Shown here piece after piece: positions 45,639-54,706 of a stretch of DNA of 64,000 nt. Location: assembly GCF_001417775.1 (NCBI RefSeq), contig NZ_BBZJ01000014.1:434001-498000 (forward strand), written 5' to 3'. The notes beneath the pieces were generated by a model that saw only the letters and a program-made list of their open reading frames with translations, made no database searches and had not been told where the DNA came from. Each line of letters starts with the position of its first letter. Positions within the stretch are counted from its first letter, which is position 1. The stretch is from Streptomyces sp. TP-A0356 (lineage in GTDB: Bacteria; Actinomycetota; Actinomycetes; Streptomycetales; Streptomycetaceae). The position numbers and the translations under genes were made by a program.

Positions 45639-46085
45639 GTGAAGCACTCCACTACCCCACGGACACACCGCGGCCCCGGCCCCGCCCGCCGGGTCGGCCG
45701 TACCCTCGCCCTCGTCCTGCCCGTCGTCCTGGTGCTGTCCGGGACCCTCGCGGTCACCCGCGTCAACTGGTCAGGGGGCTCTTCGACCTCGGTTCTCGCC
45801 GCCTCCTCCGAAGACGTCTCCACGCGCGCCTCCTCCCGCGCCCCGCAGGACGTGCTGCGCGACAGACTCCTGCTGGAGCTCCAGGAGAAGAACCCGGGCG
45901 TCGCGCTCACCCACCTCCAGCAGGCCGTCAACGGCCGCCCGTCGCTGGCGAAGCACTGCGTGTCCATCGCCCGCGCCCTGGGCCGCGCCGCGGTCCGCGT
46001 GTACGGCCCCGCGCGCGCCCAGTCCTACGCCCGCCCGGTCTGCGACACGTCCTTCGCCTCGGGCGTGGCGACGCAGAACGGCTGA
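45639..46085 (+). CDS. Small secreted or membrane-anchored hypothetical protein
   Basis: 148 residues from GTG 45639. A basic N-terminus (RGPGPARRVGR) precedes a hydrophobic helix TLALVLPVVLVLSGTLAV (about 22-39); the rest is outside. VLRDRLLLELQEKNPGVALTHLQQAVNGRPSLAKHCVSIARALGRAAVRVYG is helical with two Cys (KHC, PVC) that could bridge. No known motif. The next gene follows 55 bp later on the same strand. Reads like conserved Streptomyces proteins of unknown role. Confidence 0.72.
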   Translation: MKHSTTPRTHRGPGPARRVGRTLALVLPVVLVLSGTLAVTRVNWSGGSSTSVLAASSEDVSTRASSRAPQDVLRDRLLLELQEKNPGVALTHLQQAVNGRPSLAKHCVSIARALGRAAVRVYGPARAQSYARPVCDTSFASGVATQNG

Positions 46086-46140
46086 TGACGGTCCGCCTGC
46101 CGCCCGGAGCGACGGACGGGGCGCGACGTACAGTTCGGTC

Positions 46141-46872
46141 ATGACCGATCCGAACGCCGCCTCGCGCCCCGTTCAAGCCGTCATCCTGGCCGGGGGCCAG
46201 GGATCACGGTTGCGTCCGTACACCGACGACCGCCCCAAGCCGATGGTGGAGATCCCGGGCACCGGAACGCCGATCATCGGACACCAGTTCTCCTGGCTCG
46301 CCGAAGAAGGTGTCACGGACGTCGTGATCTCCTGCGGCCACCTCGCCGAGGTCCTGCAGAAGTGGCTGGACTCCACCGACCTGCCCGTCCGGGTCACGAC
46401 CGTCGTCGAGACGGAACCGCTCGGCCGCGGCGGCGGCCTGCGCTACGCCGCCGAGCACCTGCCCCACCCCGACGAGCCGTGGTACGCGACGAACGGCGAC
46501 ATCTGGACCCGGTTCTCGCTGCGCGACATGGCGGACTTCCACACCGAGCGTGACGCGGTCGCCACGCTCGCGCTGGCGCGCCCGCGGATCCCCTGGGGCG
46601 CCGTCAAGACGGACGGTTTCGGCCGCGTCACCGACTTCATCGAGGCCCCGCCGTCGACGTTCGAGATCAACGCGGGCGTCTACGTCTTCTCGGCCGACTT
46701 CGCCAGGATGCTTCCCGAGCGCGGCGACCACGAACGCACGACGTTTCCCCGTCTGGCCCGGGAGCGCCGTCTGGCCGGCTTCCCGATCCCCCAGGGCGCG
46801 TACTGGCGGGCCATCGACACGGCGAAGGACCTCACCGAGGCCGCGAAGGAACTCGCCGCGCTGGGGCGTTGA
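46141..46872 (+). CDS. Sugar-1-phosphate nucleotidyltransferase
   Basis: 243 residues. The NTP-transferase start VQAVILAGGQGSRLRPYTDDRPKPMVEI holds the GGxGxRLxPLT pyrophosphorylase signature and catalytic Lys; LGRGGGLRYAAEHL and TNGDIWTRFSL (metal Asp) follow. It lacks the C-terminal hexapeptide repeat, so it is the short type that makes NDP-hexose (glucose, mannose or heptose). No glycosyltransferase neighbours narrow the substrate. Terminator at 46929. Confidence 0.9.
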   Translation: MTDPNAASRPVQAVILAGGQGSRLRPYTDDRPKPMVEIPGTGTPIIGHQFSWLAEEGVTDVVISCGHLAEVLQKWLDSTDLPVRVTTVVETEPLGRGGGLRYAAEHLPHPDEPWYATNGDIWTRFSLRDMADFHTERDAVATLALARPRIPWGAVKTDGFGRVTDFIEAPPSTFEINAGVYVFSADFARMLPERGDHERTTFPRLARERRLAGFPIPQGAYWRAIDTAKDLTEAAKELAALGR

Positions 46873-46928
46873 GGGCTCCGCCCGAGCGCGGGTCCACGAC
46901 CGGCTCAGGTCCTCCTCGCACATCCCGC

Positions 46929-46969
46929 GGGAAGGGGCCCCGCACACGGCGTGTGCGGGGCCCCTTCCC
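46929..46969. terminator. Bidirectional terminator
   Basis: A 19-bp perfect stem, 46929-46947 with 46951-46969, around a GGC loop. It lies between the convergent nucleotidyltransferase (ends 46872) and DoxX-type (ends 46984) genes. Confidence 0.85.
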
Positions 46970-46983
46970 AGGTCCGTCCGGAG

Positions 46984-48816
46984 TCACCCCAGCAGTCCGC
47001 CCACCAGGTGGTCCGAACCCCCGGAGCTGCTTCCTCCGCCGCTGCCGCTCGACCCGCCCGTCGGGCCACCCGTGCCACTGCCGCCGGAGGACGACGGGCC
47101 CGCGCTCGTGCTCGGGGCCTGCTGCGCCGGCCCCGAATGCCGCGACGGGGCCTGGCCCACCATGCCCTGGGTCTGGCTCGGCCGGCCGCCCGTGACAGTG
47201 CCCGTGGCGCCGACCGCGCCCGGCGTCGTGGCGGCGCTCGACGGCGATGACGTCGTGCCCCGCGTCGTCGGGGACTGCGAGGACGGGGGGCTCGCCCGGT
47301 GCTGCAGCTTCCCCGGCGTCCCGGGCAGCGGCGAACCCGGCAGTTCGTTGCGCGGTGCCTCGCCGGGACCGGGTACGACCACGCGGCCCGTGTCCCGTAC
47401 CGCCCCGCCGAGCAGCGATCCGACCAGCAGTGTCAGCCCGGTCACCAGCGCCGTCACCAGCGCCCCGCGGCGCAGTACGTACCGCCGCAGCTTCCAGATG
47501 TCCGACCGGGGTCCGAGCCGGCGCCACGCGCTGCTCGCGAGACGGCCGTCCACTGAGTACACCGGTGCCCCGGCGATGACCAGCGGCGACCAGGCGGCGA
47601 GATAGATGATGTCGGGCGCGTCGTACGCGGGAACCGTCCGCCAGCTCACGGTGACGATCAGCGCGGCGGACAGCGCCGCCCCGACCGCGGCCGCGACACG
47701 CTGCCACAGGCCGATGACCGTGAGCACGCCGACGATCACCTGCAGGAAGGCGACGACCAGACCGGTGCCGACGGGGTGCTGGAGGGCGAACTGCCGCAGT
47801 GGCTCGGCGACTTGCCAGGGGTGCAGCGTGTTGAGCCAGGTGACCATGGAGCCCCGCTCGCCGCCGTCGAAGTAGACGGGGTCGCAGAGCTTGCCCATGC
47901 CGGCGTAGACGGAGATGGAGCCGAGGAAGACACGCAGCGGCAGCAGCACCACGCCGAGGTTCATACGGCGGCCGGGATAGTAGGCGTGCCGCACGTGCTC
48001 GCCACCGTGCCGCCTGGTCCGCGGCGTCGGCGTCCGCGCCCCGGTATCGAGCTCCGCGTCCCGGTACAGGTATTGGCTGTAGGCGGAGTCGCCGTAGCCG
48101 GAGTCGCTGTGGCCGGAGTCGCCGTAAGGGGAGTCGCCGTAAGGGGGCTTGCGGTAGGCGGACTCGTCGTACGTGGTGGCGCCGGGGACCGATCCGGCGG
48201 GTCCCTGGTAGCCGGATCCGCCATGGAAGGGTCCGCCATAGGTGTGTTCGTCGTGGGCGGGCTCGTCGTACGCGGTGCCCGCGCTCCGCATGTGCGGCAG
48301 CAGCCGGGTCTGCCCGTAGTGGTGGCCGCGTTGGCCGCCGACGAGCGGGGTCTGCACGGTGGGTGCGGACAGGTCGTCCCCGTAGCCGCCGGGCCCGGAC
48401 AGGTCCTCGACGCCGATGCGGGGCATGACCTGAGTGGCGCCCGCGTCGGCGGCCGACTCCTCGCCGTGGCGCACGCTGGAGTTGCGCACCGCCTGCAGCA
48501 GCCGGTGCGCCCCGGTGTCGTCGGGCGCCGACCTTCCGCTCCAGACGACGGGCCGACGGCGTCCACCGGCGTCACCGGACGCGCTCGCCATGCCCGCCGC
48601 CCCGACGGAGGGCATGCGCGCGACGTCCTGGGATGCGACCTGCGGGGACTGGGCGCGCCGCACCGACGCACCCAACTGCACGCGGAAGCTCGCGTGATTG
48701 ACGATGACCTGCGCCGGGTCGCTCGGCACCTTCACCATGCTCAGCGCGGGAGTGTCGTCGAAGCCCGACGATCGGTCACCCGTCGGTGTGCGGCGTGTTC
48801 TGGTCTCCACACTCAT
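46984..48816 (-). CDS. DoxX-family membrane protein with long disordered ends
   Basis: 610 residues. Residues about 1-275 are disordered and include a short tandem stretch of YGDS-type units (about 225-255, PYGDSPYGDSGHSDSGYGDSAYSQY). About 280-440 hold the DoxX four-helix core (LGVVLLPLRVFLGSISVYAGMGKLCDP, LVVAFLQVIVGVLTVIGLW, VGAALSAALIVTVSW, IIYLAAWSPLVIAGAPVYSVDG). A further helix (ALVTALVTGLTLLVGSLLGG) leads to a Ser/Gly/Thr/Pro-rich tail of about 130 residues that may face the wall. DoxX proteins take part in quinone or thiol redox systems; the specific role is unknown. Confidence 0.83.
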   Translation of the reverse strand: MSVETRTRRTPTGDRSSGFDDTPALSMVKVPSDPAQVIVNHASFRVQLGASVRRAQSPQVASQDVARMPSVGAAGMASASGDAGGRRRPVVWSGRSAPDDTGAHRLLQAVRNSSVRHGEESAADAGATQVMPRIGVEDLSGPGGYGDDLSAPTVQTPLVGGQRGHHYGQTRLLPHMRSAGTAYDEPAHDEHTYGGPFHGGSGYQGPAGSVPGATTYDESAYRKPPYGDSPYGDSGHSDSGYGDSAYSQYLYRDAELDTGARTPTPRTRRHGGEHVRHAYYPGRRMNLGVVLLPLRVFLGSISVYAGMGKLCDPVYFDGGERGSMVTWLNTLHPWQVAEPLRQFALQHPVGTGLVVAFLQVIVGVLTVIGLWQRVAAAVGAALSAALIVTVSWRTVPAYDAPDIIYLAAWSPLVIAGAPVYSVDGRLASSAWRRLGPRSDIWKLRRYVLRRGALVTALVTGLTLLVGSLLGGAVRDTGRVVVPGPGEAPRNELPGSPLPGTPGKLQHRASPPSSQSPTTRGTTSSPSSAATTPGAVGATGTVTGGRPSQTQGMVGQAPSRHSGPAQQAPSTSAGPSSSGGSGTGGPTGGSSGSGGGSSSGGSDHLVGGLLG

Positions 48817-48957
48817 CTAACCGAGTGACGTGTGGTTAGGACACTGCTTTGACCGCGTGGATCTGTCCGGACTCCGTCAAGCTCGTCCTGAACGGCCGGA
48901 TTACCCCGTACGGGTGAACGAGGCGAACGTCCGTTCAGGCGCTCGGGGCCGTGGGCG

Positions 48958-49896
48958 TCACACGCGCCTGCGGGCCGCCTCGTACAGCACGATCCCCGCC
49001 GCCACACCGGCGTTGAGCGACTCGGCGCCGCCCGGCATCGGAATCCGCACCCGGACGTCGCACGTCTCGCCGACCAGCCGCGAGAGCCCCTTGCCCTCGC
49101 TGCCGACGACGATGACGACCGGCCCCTCCAGTGCCTCCAGCTCGCCGAGGTCGGCCTCCCCGTCGGCGGCCAGCCCCACGACCGTGATCCCCGCCTTCTT
49201 GTACGCCTCCAGGGCGCGCGTCAGATTGGTGGCGCGCGCCACGGGCGTACGGGCGGCCGTACCGGCGGACGTCTTCCACGCACCGGCGGTCATTCCGGCC
49301 GCGCGCCGCTCGGGCACGACGACCCCGTGCCCGCCGAAGGCGGAGACGGACCGCACGACGGCACCCAGGTTGCGCGGGTCGGTCACCCCGTCCAGGGCGA
49401 CGATCAGCGGGTCCTCGCCCTCGTCGTAGGCGGCGTCGGCGAGGTCCTCCGGGTGGGCGTACTCGTACGGCGGCACCTGGAGGACGAGACCCTGGTGGTT
49501 CAGCCCGTTGGTCATCCGGTCCAGTTCGGGACGCGGGGCCTCCATGAGGTTGATGCCACCGCGCTCGGCCGCGAGCTGCAGCGCCTCGCGCACACGCTCG
49601 TCGTTGTCGATGAACTGCTGGACGTAGAGCGTGGAGGCGGGCACGCCCTCGCGGAGCGCCTCGACGACCGGGTTGCGCCCGACGACCAGTTCGGAGGACC
49701 CCTTTCCGCCCGGACGACGCTGGGGGCGCGCGGGCGAGCGGCGCGCCTTCGCCTGCGCGGCACGCTGCTTGGCATGCCCCTTGCGCATCTCGGCGGGCGG
49801 AGTCGGGCCCTTGCCTTCCAGGCCCCGGCGCCGCTGGCCGCCGCTGCCGACCTGCGCGCCCTTCTTGCCGGACATGCGGCGGTTGTTCGCGGCCAT
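48958..49896 (-). CDS. rlmB: 23S rRNA 2'-O-methyltransferase, RlmB type (SpoU family)
   Basis: 312 residues. A 70-residue basic low-complexity extension precedes the substrate-binding domain ([29 protein letters not shown]) and the SPOUT knot domain with motif 1 [29 protein letters not shown], motif 2 [14 protein letters not shown] and motif 3 [29 protein letters not shown]. Methylates the ribose of G2251-equivalent by family. It lies 96 bp downstream of cysS on the same strand, an order conserved in actinobacteria. Confidence 0.92.
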   Translation of the reverse strand: MAANNRRMSGKKGAQVGSGGQRRRGLEGKGPTPPAEMRKGHAKQRAAQAKARRSPARPQRRPGGKGSSELVVGRNPVVEALREGVPASTLYVQQFIDNDERVREALQLAAERGGINLMEAPRPELDRMTNGLNHQGLVLQVPPYEYAHPEDLADAAYDEGEDPLIVALDGVTDPRNLGAVVRSVSAFGGHGVVVPERRAAGMTAGAWKTSAGTAARTPVARATNLTRALEAYKKAGITVVGLAADGEADLGELEALEGPVVIVVGSEGKGLSRLVGETCDVRVRIPMPGGAESLNAGVAAGIVLYEAARRRV

Positions 49897-49992
49897 GACC
49901 TACCTGTCTGTTGAAACCTTCGTACGTACGTCTATGCAGTGTGCCGCCCGGAGGGCCGGGCGGCACAATCGATCATCGGATCGGTGAGCGGC

Positions 49993-51393
49993 TCAGCGCG
50001 GGCCGAGCGCCCAGCGTGGGCCCTGGGGGCTGTCCTCGATGACGAGCCCGGACTGGTTGAGCTGGTCGCGGATGGCGTCCGCGGTGGCCCAGTCCTTGCG
50101 GGCGCGAGCCGCCTCCCGCTGCTGGAGCACCATGCCGACGAGGGTGTCGACCACGCCGTGCAGGTCCTCGCCGCGATCGCCCTCGCCGGCCCAGTGGGCG
50201 TCGAGCGGGTCGAGGCCGAGGACACCGAGCATGGCCCGCACCTCGGCGAGCCGGGCCACGGCGGCTTCCTTGTCGTCGGCGGCCAGCGCGCTGTTGCCCT
50301 GCCGGACGGTGGTGTGCACGACGGCGAGCGCCTGCGGTACGCCCAGGTCGTCGTCCATCGCCTCGGCGAAGGCGGGCGGCACCTCGGCGGCGGGCTCCAC
50401 CGCTCCGCCCGCCTTCTCCACGACGCGCTGCATGAAGCCCTCGATGCGCGCGAACGCGGACTCGGCCTCGCGCAGGGAGTCCTCGCTGTACTCGATCATC
50501 GAGCGGTAGTGCGGGGTGCCGAGGTAGTAGCGCAGCACGATGGGCCGCCACCGCTTGACCATCTCGCTCACCAGCACGGAGTTGCCGAGCGACTTCGACA
50601 TCTTCTCGCCGGCCATGGTGACCCAGGCGTTGTGCACCCAGTACTGGGCGAAATCGTCGCCGAAGGCCTTGGCCTGGGCGATCTCGTTCTCGTGGTGCGG
50701 GAAGATCAGGTCCAGCCCGCCGCCGTGGATGTCGAAGGCGCTGCCCAGATACTTGTGGGCCATGGCCGAGCACTCCAGATGCCAGCCGGGGCGCCCGCGG
50801 CCCCACGGCGTCTCCCAGGAGGGCTCGCCCGGCTTGGCGGCCTTCCACAGGGCGAAGTCGCGCGAGTCCCGCTTGCCGGTCTCGCCCTCGCCCTCGGGCT
50901 GGCGCAGGTTCTCCAGCTCCTGGTTGGACAGCTGGAGGTAGCCGGGGAAGGACCGCACGTCGAAGTACACGTTCCCCTCGGCCTCGTACGCGTGCCCGCG
51001 CTCGATGAGCGTGCGCATCATCTCGACCATCTCGGTCACGTGGCCCGTGGCCCGTGGCTCGTACGTGGGCGGCAGGCAGCCGAGGACGTCGTACCCCTCG
51101 TTGAAGGCGCGCTCGTTCTCGTACCCGATCGCCCACCAAGGGCGGCCCTGGTCGGCCGACTTGGCGATGATCTTGTCGTCGATGTCCGTCACGTTGCGGA
51201 TGAACGTGACGTCGTAGCCGCGGTACTCGAACCAGCGCCGCATGATGTCGAAGTTGAGGCCCGAGCGGATGTGGCCGATGTGCGGTGCGGCCTGCACGGT
51301 GGCGCCACACAGGTAGATCGAGACACAACCCGGCTTGAGCGGGGTGAAGTCACGGATCTGCCGGGCGCTGGTGTCGTACAGGCGAATAGTCAC
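49993..51393 (-). CDS. cysS: Cysteinyl-tRNA synthetase
   Basis: 466 residues from GTG 51393 (MTIRLYDTSARQIRDF); the frame is open upstream but without family sequence. Class I motifs: PHIGH at 37-41 (HIGH) and KMSKS in GEKMSKSLGN. The zinc ligands include Cys29 in YLCGATVQ, with Cys and His in GWHLECSAMAHKYLG and GLDLIFPHHENE. Essential for translation. With rlmB it may form a transcription unit. The anticodon-binding C-terminal helices (ARKDWATADAIRDQLNQSGLVIEDSPQG) are complete. Confidence 0.97.
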   Translation of the reverse strand: MTIRLYDTSARQIRDFTPLKPGCVSIYLCGATVQAAPHIGHIRSGLNFDIMRRWFEYRGYDVTFIRNVTDIDDKIIAKSADQGRPWWAIGYENERAFNEGYDVLGCLPPTYEPRATGHVTEMVEMMRTLIERGHAYEAEGNVYFDVRSFPGYLQLSNQELENLRQPEGEGETGKRDSRDFALWKAAKPGEPSWETPWGRGRPGWHLECSAMAHKYLGSAFDIHGGGLDLIFPHHENEIAQAKAFGDDFAQYWVHNAWVTMAGEKMSKSLGNSVLVSEMVKRWRPIVLRYYLGTPHYRSMIEYSEDSLREAESAFARIEGFMQRVVEKAGGAVEPAAEVPPAFAEAMDDDLGVPQALAVVHTTVRQGNSALAADDKEAAVARLAEVRAMLGVLGLDPLDAHWAGEGDRGEDLHGVVDTLVGMVLQQREAARARKDWATADAIRDQLNQSGLVIEDSPQGPRWALGPR

Positions 51394-51525
51394 GTGTCCA
51401 GGGTAGTGGCCCGGGAAGAGTGCCTCACTCCCCTTCGGCCCACGGCCACGCATTCGTGACACGCGGCGGGCGCCGCCGACGGTCCGGCCGAAGCAGCCGC
51501 CGCCCCCGGGCCGACGGACACCGCC

Positions 51526-51933
51526 TCAGAGGCTGCCGACCACCTTCCGCGGAATGATCCGCACCACCACCCGCTCCGCGTCCTGCCCCGACGCCGGGTT
51601 GAACTCGGCGTACTTCTTGCCGGTGTACTTCAGCGACAGTTCGTCGATGAGCTGCGGGCCGCCCTCGGTCGTCAGCTCCGCGGTGCCCCGGATCTCCGCG
51701 TACTCGTACGGCGAATCGGGGTCGTGGACCTCGACGCTCACCCGGGGGTCGCGGTCCAGGTTCTTCTTCTTCTGCCGGTCGACGGTCGTGGAGAAGAGGA
51801 CGTGATCACCCTCTCGCTTGACCCACACCGGCGAGAGCTGCGGGCTGCCGTCGGGCATGATCGTCCCGACGACGACGAAGACGGGGCGGTCGAGCAGGGC
51901 CTTGAGCCGGTCGGACAGTACGGCGGCGGGCAT
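51526..51933 (-). CDS. PPOX-class (F420/FMN-binding) split-barrel protein
   Basis: 135 residues from ATG 51933, preceded by CCGGAGGTAG at about 7 nt. The split-barrel pattern RPVFVVVGTIMPDGSPQLSPVWVKREGDHVLFSTTVDRQKKKNLDRDPRVSVEVHDPDSPYEYAEIRGTAEL is typical of F420-dependent PPOX-type oxidoreductases in actinobacteria. Substrate unknown. It lies 57 bp downstream of ispF on the same strand and might share its transcript. Confidence 0.9.
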   Translation of the reverse strand: MPAAVLSDRLKALLDRPVFVVVGTIMPDGSPQLSPVWVKREGDHVLFSTTVDRQKKKNLDRDPRVSVEVHDPDSPYEYAEIRGTAELTTEGGPQLIDELSLKYTGKKYAEFNPASGQDAERVVVRIIPRKVVGSL

Positions 51934-51989
51934 GGGGCTACCTCCGGGACCTGGGTCACTGGTCACTCTCCGGGTACCCTCGCACGCTC

Positions 51990-52484
51990 TCAGCTCACGC
52001 GCACCACGAGCGCCGTCGCGATCGCCATCAGGCCCTCGTCCCGGCCCGGGAACCCCAGGCCGTCCGTCGTCGCGCCGGACACCGAGACCGGTGCCCCCGC
52101 CGCCTCGGAGAGGATCTTCTGTGCCTCCGCACGGCGCTTGCCGATCTTCGGACGCGAGCCCACGACCTGGACCGCGATGTTCCCGATCCGGAATCCCGCC
52201 GCGCGCACGATCCGCGCGGCCTCCGTCAGCAGCGTGACGCCCGACGCGCCCGACCACTCGGGGCGTCCCGTGCCGAAGTGCTGCCCCAGGTCACCCAGCC
52301 CGGCCGCCGAGAACAGCGCGTTGCACGCGGCGTGCGCGACCACGTCCGCGTCCGAGTGACCCGCGAGACCGGGACCCTCGCCCTCCCACTTCAGGCCCGC
52401 GCACCACAGCTCCCGCCCCTCCTCGAAGGCGTGGATGTCGGTCCCGATGCCCACCTGGGGCAACAGCGGCGCCTCAGAAGCCAT
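51990..52484 (-). CDS. ispF: 2-C-methyl-D-erythritol 2,4-cyclodiphosphate synthase
   Basis: 164 residues. Fifth enzyme of the MEP isoprenoid pathway, releasing CMP to form the cyclodiphosphate. The zinc site is in [13 protein letters not shown] (DxH) with [28 protein letters not shown]; the usual AADKLG-like region reads [18 protein letters not shown], and the end [15 protein letters not shown] block [16 protein letters not shown] is intact. It overlaps ispD by 11 bp, so the pair is translated together. Confidence 0.96.
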   Translation of the reverse strand: MASEAPLLPQVGIGTDIHAFEEGRELWCAGLKWEGEGPGLAGHSDADVVAHAACNALFSAAGLGDLGQHFGTGRPEWSGASGVTLLTEAARIVRAAGFRIGNIAVQVVGSRPKIGKRRAEAQKILSEAAGAPVSVSGATTDGLGFPGRDEGLMAIATALVVRVS

Positions 52485-53226
52485 CGGTCAGCCTCCTGCG
52501 CGCCAGGACCGCCTCCGCGAGCACCAGGTCCAGGGGCCGCGTGACCTTGAAGGCCTCCTCGTGGCCGGGGACCACCACGACCGGCAGCCCGAGCTGCTCG
52601 ACCATGCTCGCGTCGTCCGTGACGTTGTCCGTGACCGTCTCGTGGGCCCGGATCAGCGTCGCCCGGTCGAAGCCCTGCGGGGTCTGCACCGCGCGCAGCC
52701 GTGCACGGTCGGGCGTGGCGACGACCGCCTCCGGCCGGCCGGGCGTACCGGCCGGCTCGACCTCCTTGACCGTGTCCGCGAGCGGCAGCGCCGGTACGAC
52801 GGCCGGTGCGCCCTCCCGTACCGCCTCGATCACCGCGTCCACCGTGTCCACGGGAACGAGGGGGCGGGCCGCGTCATGGACGAGCACGATCTCGTACTCG
52901 GGCGGCAGCGCGTCGAGGCCCAGCTTCACGGACTCCTGGCGCGAGTCCCCGCCGGGCACCACGAGGAAGTCCGTTCGCTCGGGCAGCGCATGCGCGTCGA
53001 GCAGCGACTTGACCTCGCCGGCCCCGTCGGGCGGTGCCACGACGACCACGAGGGAGACGGCGCGGGACGCGGCCATCGCGCGCACCGCGTGGACGAGCAT
53101 GGGCGTGCCGCCCAGCGCGCGCAGCGCTTTGGGGGCGCCCGGACCGAGGCGTACGCCCCGTCCGGCGGCCGGAATCACGGCTGCCGTGCGAACTCCGGAG
53201 GGTGAAGGGCGCGAATCGTCAGACAT
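52474..53226 (-). CDS. ispD: 2-C-methyl-D-erythritol 4-phosphate cytidylyltransferase
   Basis: 250 residues. Third MEP-pathway enzyme (MEP + CTP). [26 protein letters not shown] is the nucleotide loop with catalytic Arg/Lys; [23 protein letters not shown] contains the family signature, and [14 protein letters not shown] and [19 protein letters not shown] complete the site. First gene of an ispD-ispF pair downstream of carD, a common actinobacterial order. Confidence 0.96.
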   Translation of the reverse strand: MSDDSRPSPSGVRTAAVIPAAGRGVRLGPGAPKALRALGGTPMLVHAVRAMAASRAVSLVVVVAPPDGAGEVKSLLDAHALPERTDFLVVPGGDSRQESVKLGLDALPPEYEIVLVHDAARPLVPVDTVDAVIEAVREGAPAVVPALPLADTVKEVEPAGTPGRPEAVVATPDRARLRAVQTPQGFDRATLIRAHETVTDNVTDDASMVEQLGLPVVVVPGHEEAFKVTRPLDLVLAEAVLARRRLTDGF

Positions 53227-53312
53227 CGGTTCCTGTCAGGTTTGTGTGCTCGGCCGGGATGGGTATGGCCTGGGGGTGCCTCCAGCTCACGCCAAGGCGG
53301 GAGCTCGGGGCA

Positions 53313-53381
53313 GTGCCGGGCACGAGCCTCGACCGGACCCTTCCGTGACTTCCGGTCGAGCCGTCTGCCCGGGCCCGGCAC
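53313..53381. other. Nested hairpin in the carD-ispD interval
   Basis: Outer arms GTGCCGGGC (53313-53321) and GCCCGGCAC (53373-53381) enclose inner arms CTCGACCGGA (53328-53337) and TCCGGTCGAG (53351-53360). All pairs are Watson-Crick. It lies 87 bp before the ispD start in the 366-bp interval 53227-53592, which holds no supportable gene. It could be a leader element of ispDF, or a distant carD terminator. Confidence 0.5.
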
Positions 53382-53592
53382 GCCAAGTATCGGGGGTCTC
53401 CCCCGGCGTACGGCAGCCGAGTAGTGCACTCCACTTCTCGGCAGGGCTTCACATCCGGCGTCCGGGTACGAACATGCCGCAGCGCCCGGCGACAGCTACT
53501 GCGTCATCGGGCACCGCGGCATTGCATGGGTGCTGTGCGCCGGTCCGCCCGCGGCGCTTCCGGGCCGGGAAGCGCGCGGACCGGAATGGGCT

Positions 53593-54075
53593 TCAGGACG
53601 CGAGGACCTCGTCAAGCAGAGCCTCGGCCTTGTCCTCGTTCGTGTTCTCCGCGAGGGCGAGCTCGCTGACCAGGATCTGCCGCGCCTTGGCGAGCATCCG
53701 CTTCTCACCAGCGGACAGTCCGCGCTCACGCTCACGACGCCACAGGTCACGGACGACTTCCGCGACCTTGATGACATCGCCGGAGGCCAGCTTCTCCAGG
53801 TTTGCCTTGTACCGACGCGACCAGTTCGTGGGCTCCTCGGCGTACGGCGCGCGCAGCACCTCGAAGACCCGGTCCAGCCCGTCCTGACCGACCACATCAC
53901 GCACGCCGACGAACTCCGCATTGTCCGCTGGCACACGCACCGTCAGGTCGCCCTGGGCGACCTTCAGCACCAAGTAGGTCTTGTCCACGCCTTTGATCTG
54001 GCGAGTTTCGATGGCCTCGATCAGCGCGGCCCCGTGATGGGGATAGACCACGGTGTCGCCAACCTTGAACGTCAT
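53593..54075 (-). CDS. carD: CarD-family RNA-polymerase-binding transcription factor
   Basis: 160 residues. [62 protein letters not shown] is the Tudor-like RNAP-interaction domain. The second half ([56 protein letters not shown]) is the helical DNA-binding domain, with the conserved Trp that stabilises open complexes (NWSRRYK). Global activator of housekeeping promoters. Single gene; a hydrophilic Glu/Asp tail ends the protein. Confidence 0.96.
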   Translation of the reverse strand: MTFKVGDTVVYPHHGAALIEAIETRQIKGVDKTYLVLKVAQGDLTVRVPADNAEFVGVRDVVGQDGLDRVFEVLRAPYAEEPTNWSRRYKANLEKLASGDVIKVAEVVRDLWRRERERGLSAGEKRMLAKARQILVSELALAENTNEDKAEALLDEVLAS

Positions 54076-54706
54076 GTGACAGGTACCCCTTCCGTGGCTA
54101 TCCAGGGTAACACGGAAACCGCGTCTTCTGAATGGCGTTTTCGCAGGTCAGGGCATATCTCGGGGCTTGACAACCGCGACAGGAACGTGCTGCGAGGGGG
54201 GAGCGGAACAGGGTATTCGCAGGTCGGAGCCGCTCTACGGGCGGGGTGAAACGCGAACGTCACCCACCTTGAGGACCTCCGACCAGGCCTGAATCATCCC
54301 CATTTGTCCGGCTCCAAGCGCTCGACTTCCGCTACTCCGTTCGGTGCCTGGAGTCCGGTACGAGACGAATCCGGAATTGATCAAGACGCCCGGCGATCCC
54401 CGACTGTTCTCCCGATGATCGATTTTCGGTACCGCCATGCATTCCTTGCGGGAAATCCCCAAGGGGCTCGGGACGCTTATGTGAATTCTGGACTACGACG
54501 AGGTCAAAGAGGCTGATGAGGCCCACGGGAACTGTGCGACGCAGGCGCCCCGGGTGGACCCTGGCGACGGCCTACGGAGGGGTAGGGGCGGGTCGGGTGC
54601 GGGGGCCTGGGAACGGCTCGGTAACCTAAGGCCGCTGACAGACACTTAGGGCGGCTTTATCAGGGAGTCGCCCTGCTCCGCCCACGTTCAAGGAGTTGCC
54701 GCCGCC
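54076..54706. other. Long intergenic region between carD and the lipoprotein gene
   Basis: 631 bp, the longest gene-free interval of the window and lower in GC than the genes around it. It contains TTCGCAGGTC twice (about 54142 and 54218) and a TTGACA word on the plus strand at 54168. The frames here lack family features. It probably holds two divergent promoters; a small RNA is possible but nothing proves it. Confidence 0.5.

Noticed and set aside
48055..48160. Short repeated units resembling a small CRISPR or VNTR array
   Set aside because: The units are in frame, translate to YGDS repeats of a membrane protein, and have no spacer-like unique segments. No CRISPR array or cas gene was seen in the window.
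53496..53936. Minus-strand frame overlapping carD
   Set aside because: Ser/Arg-rich sequence without features, lying in another frame of the well-conserved carD gene.
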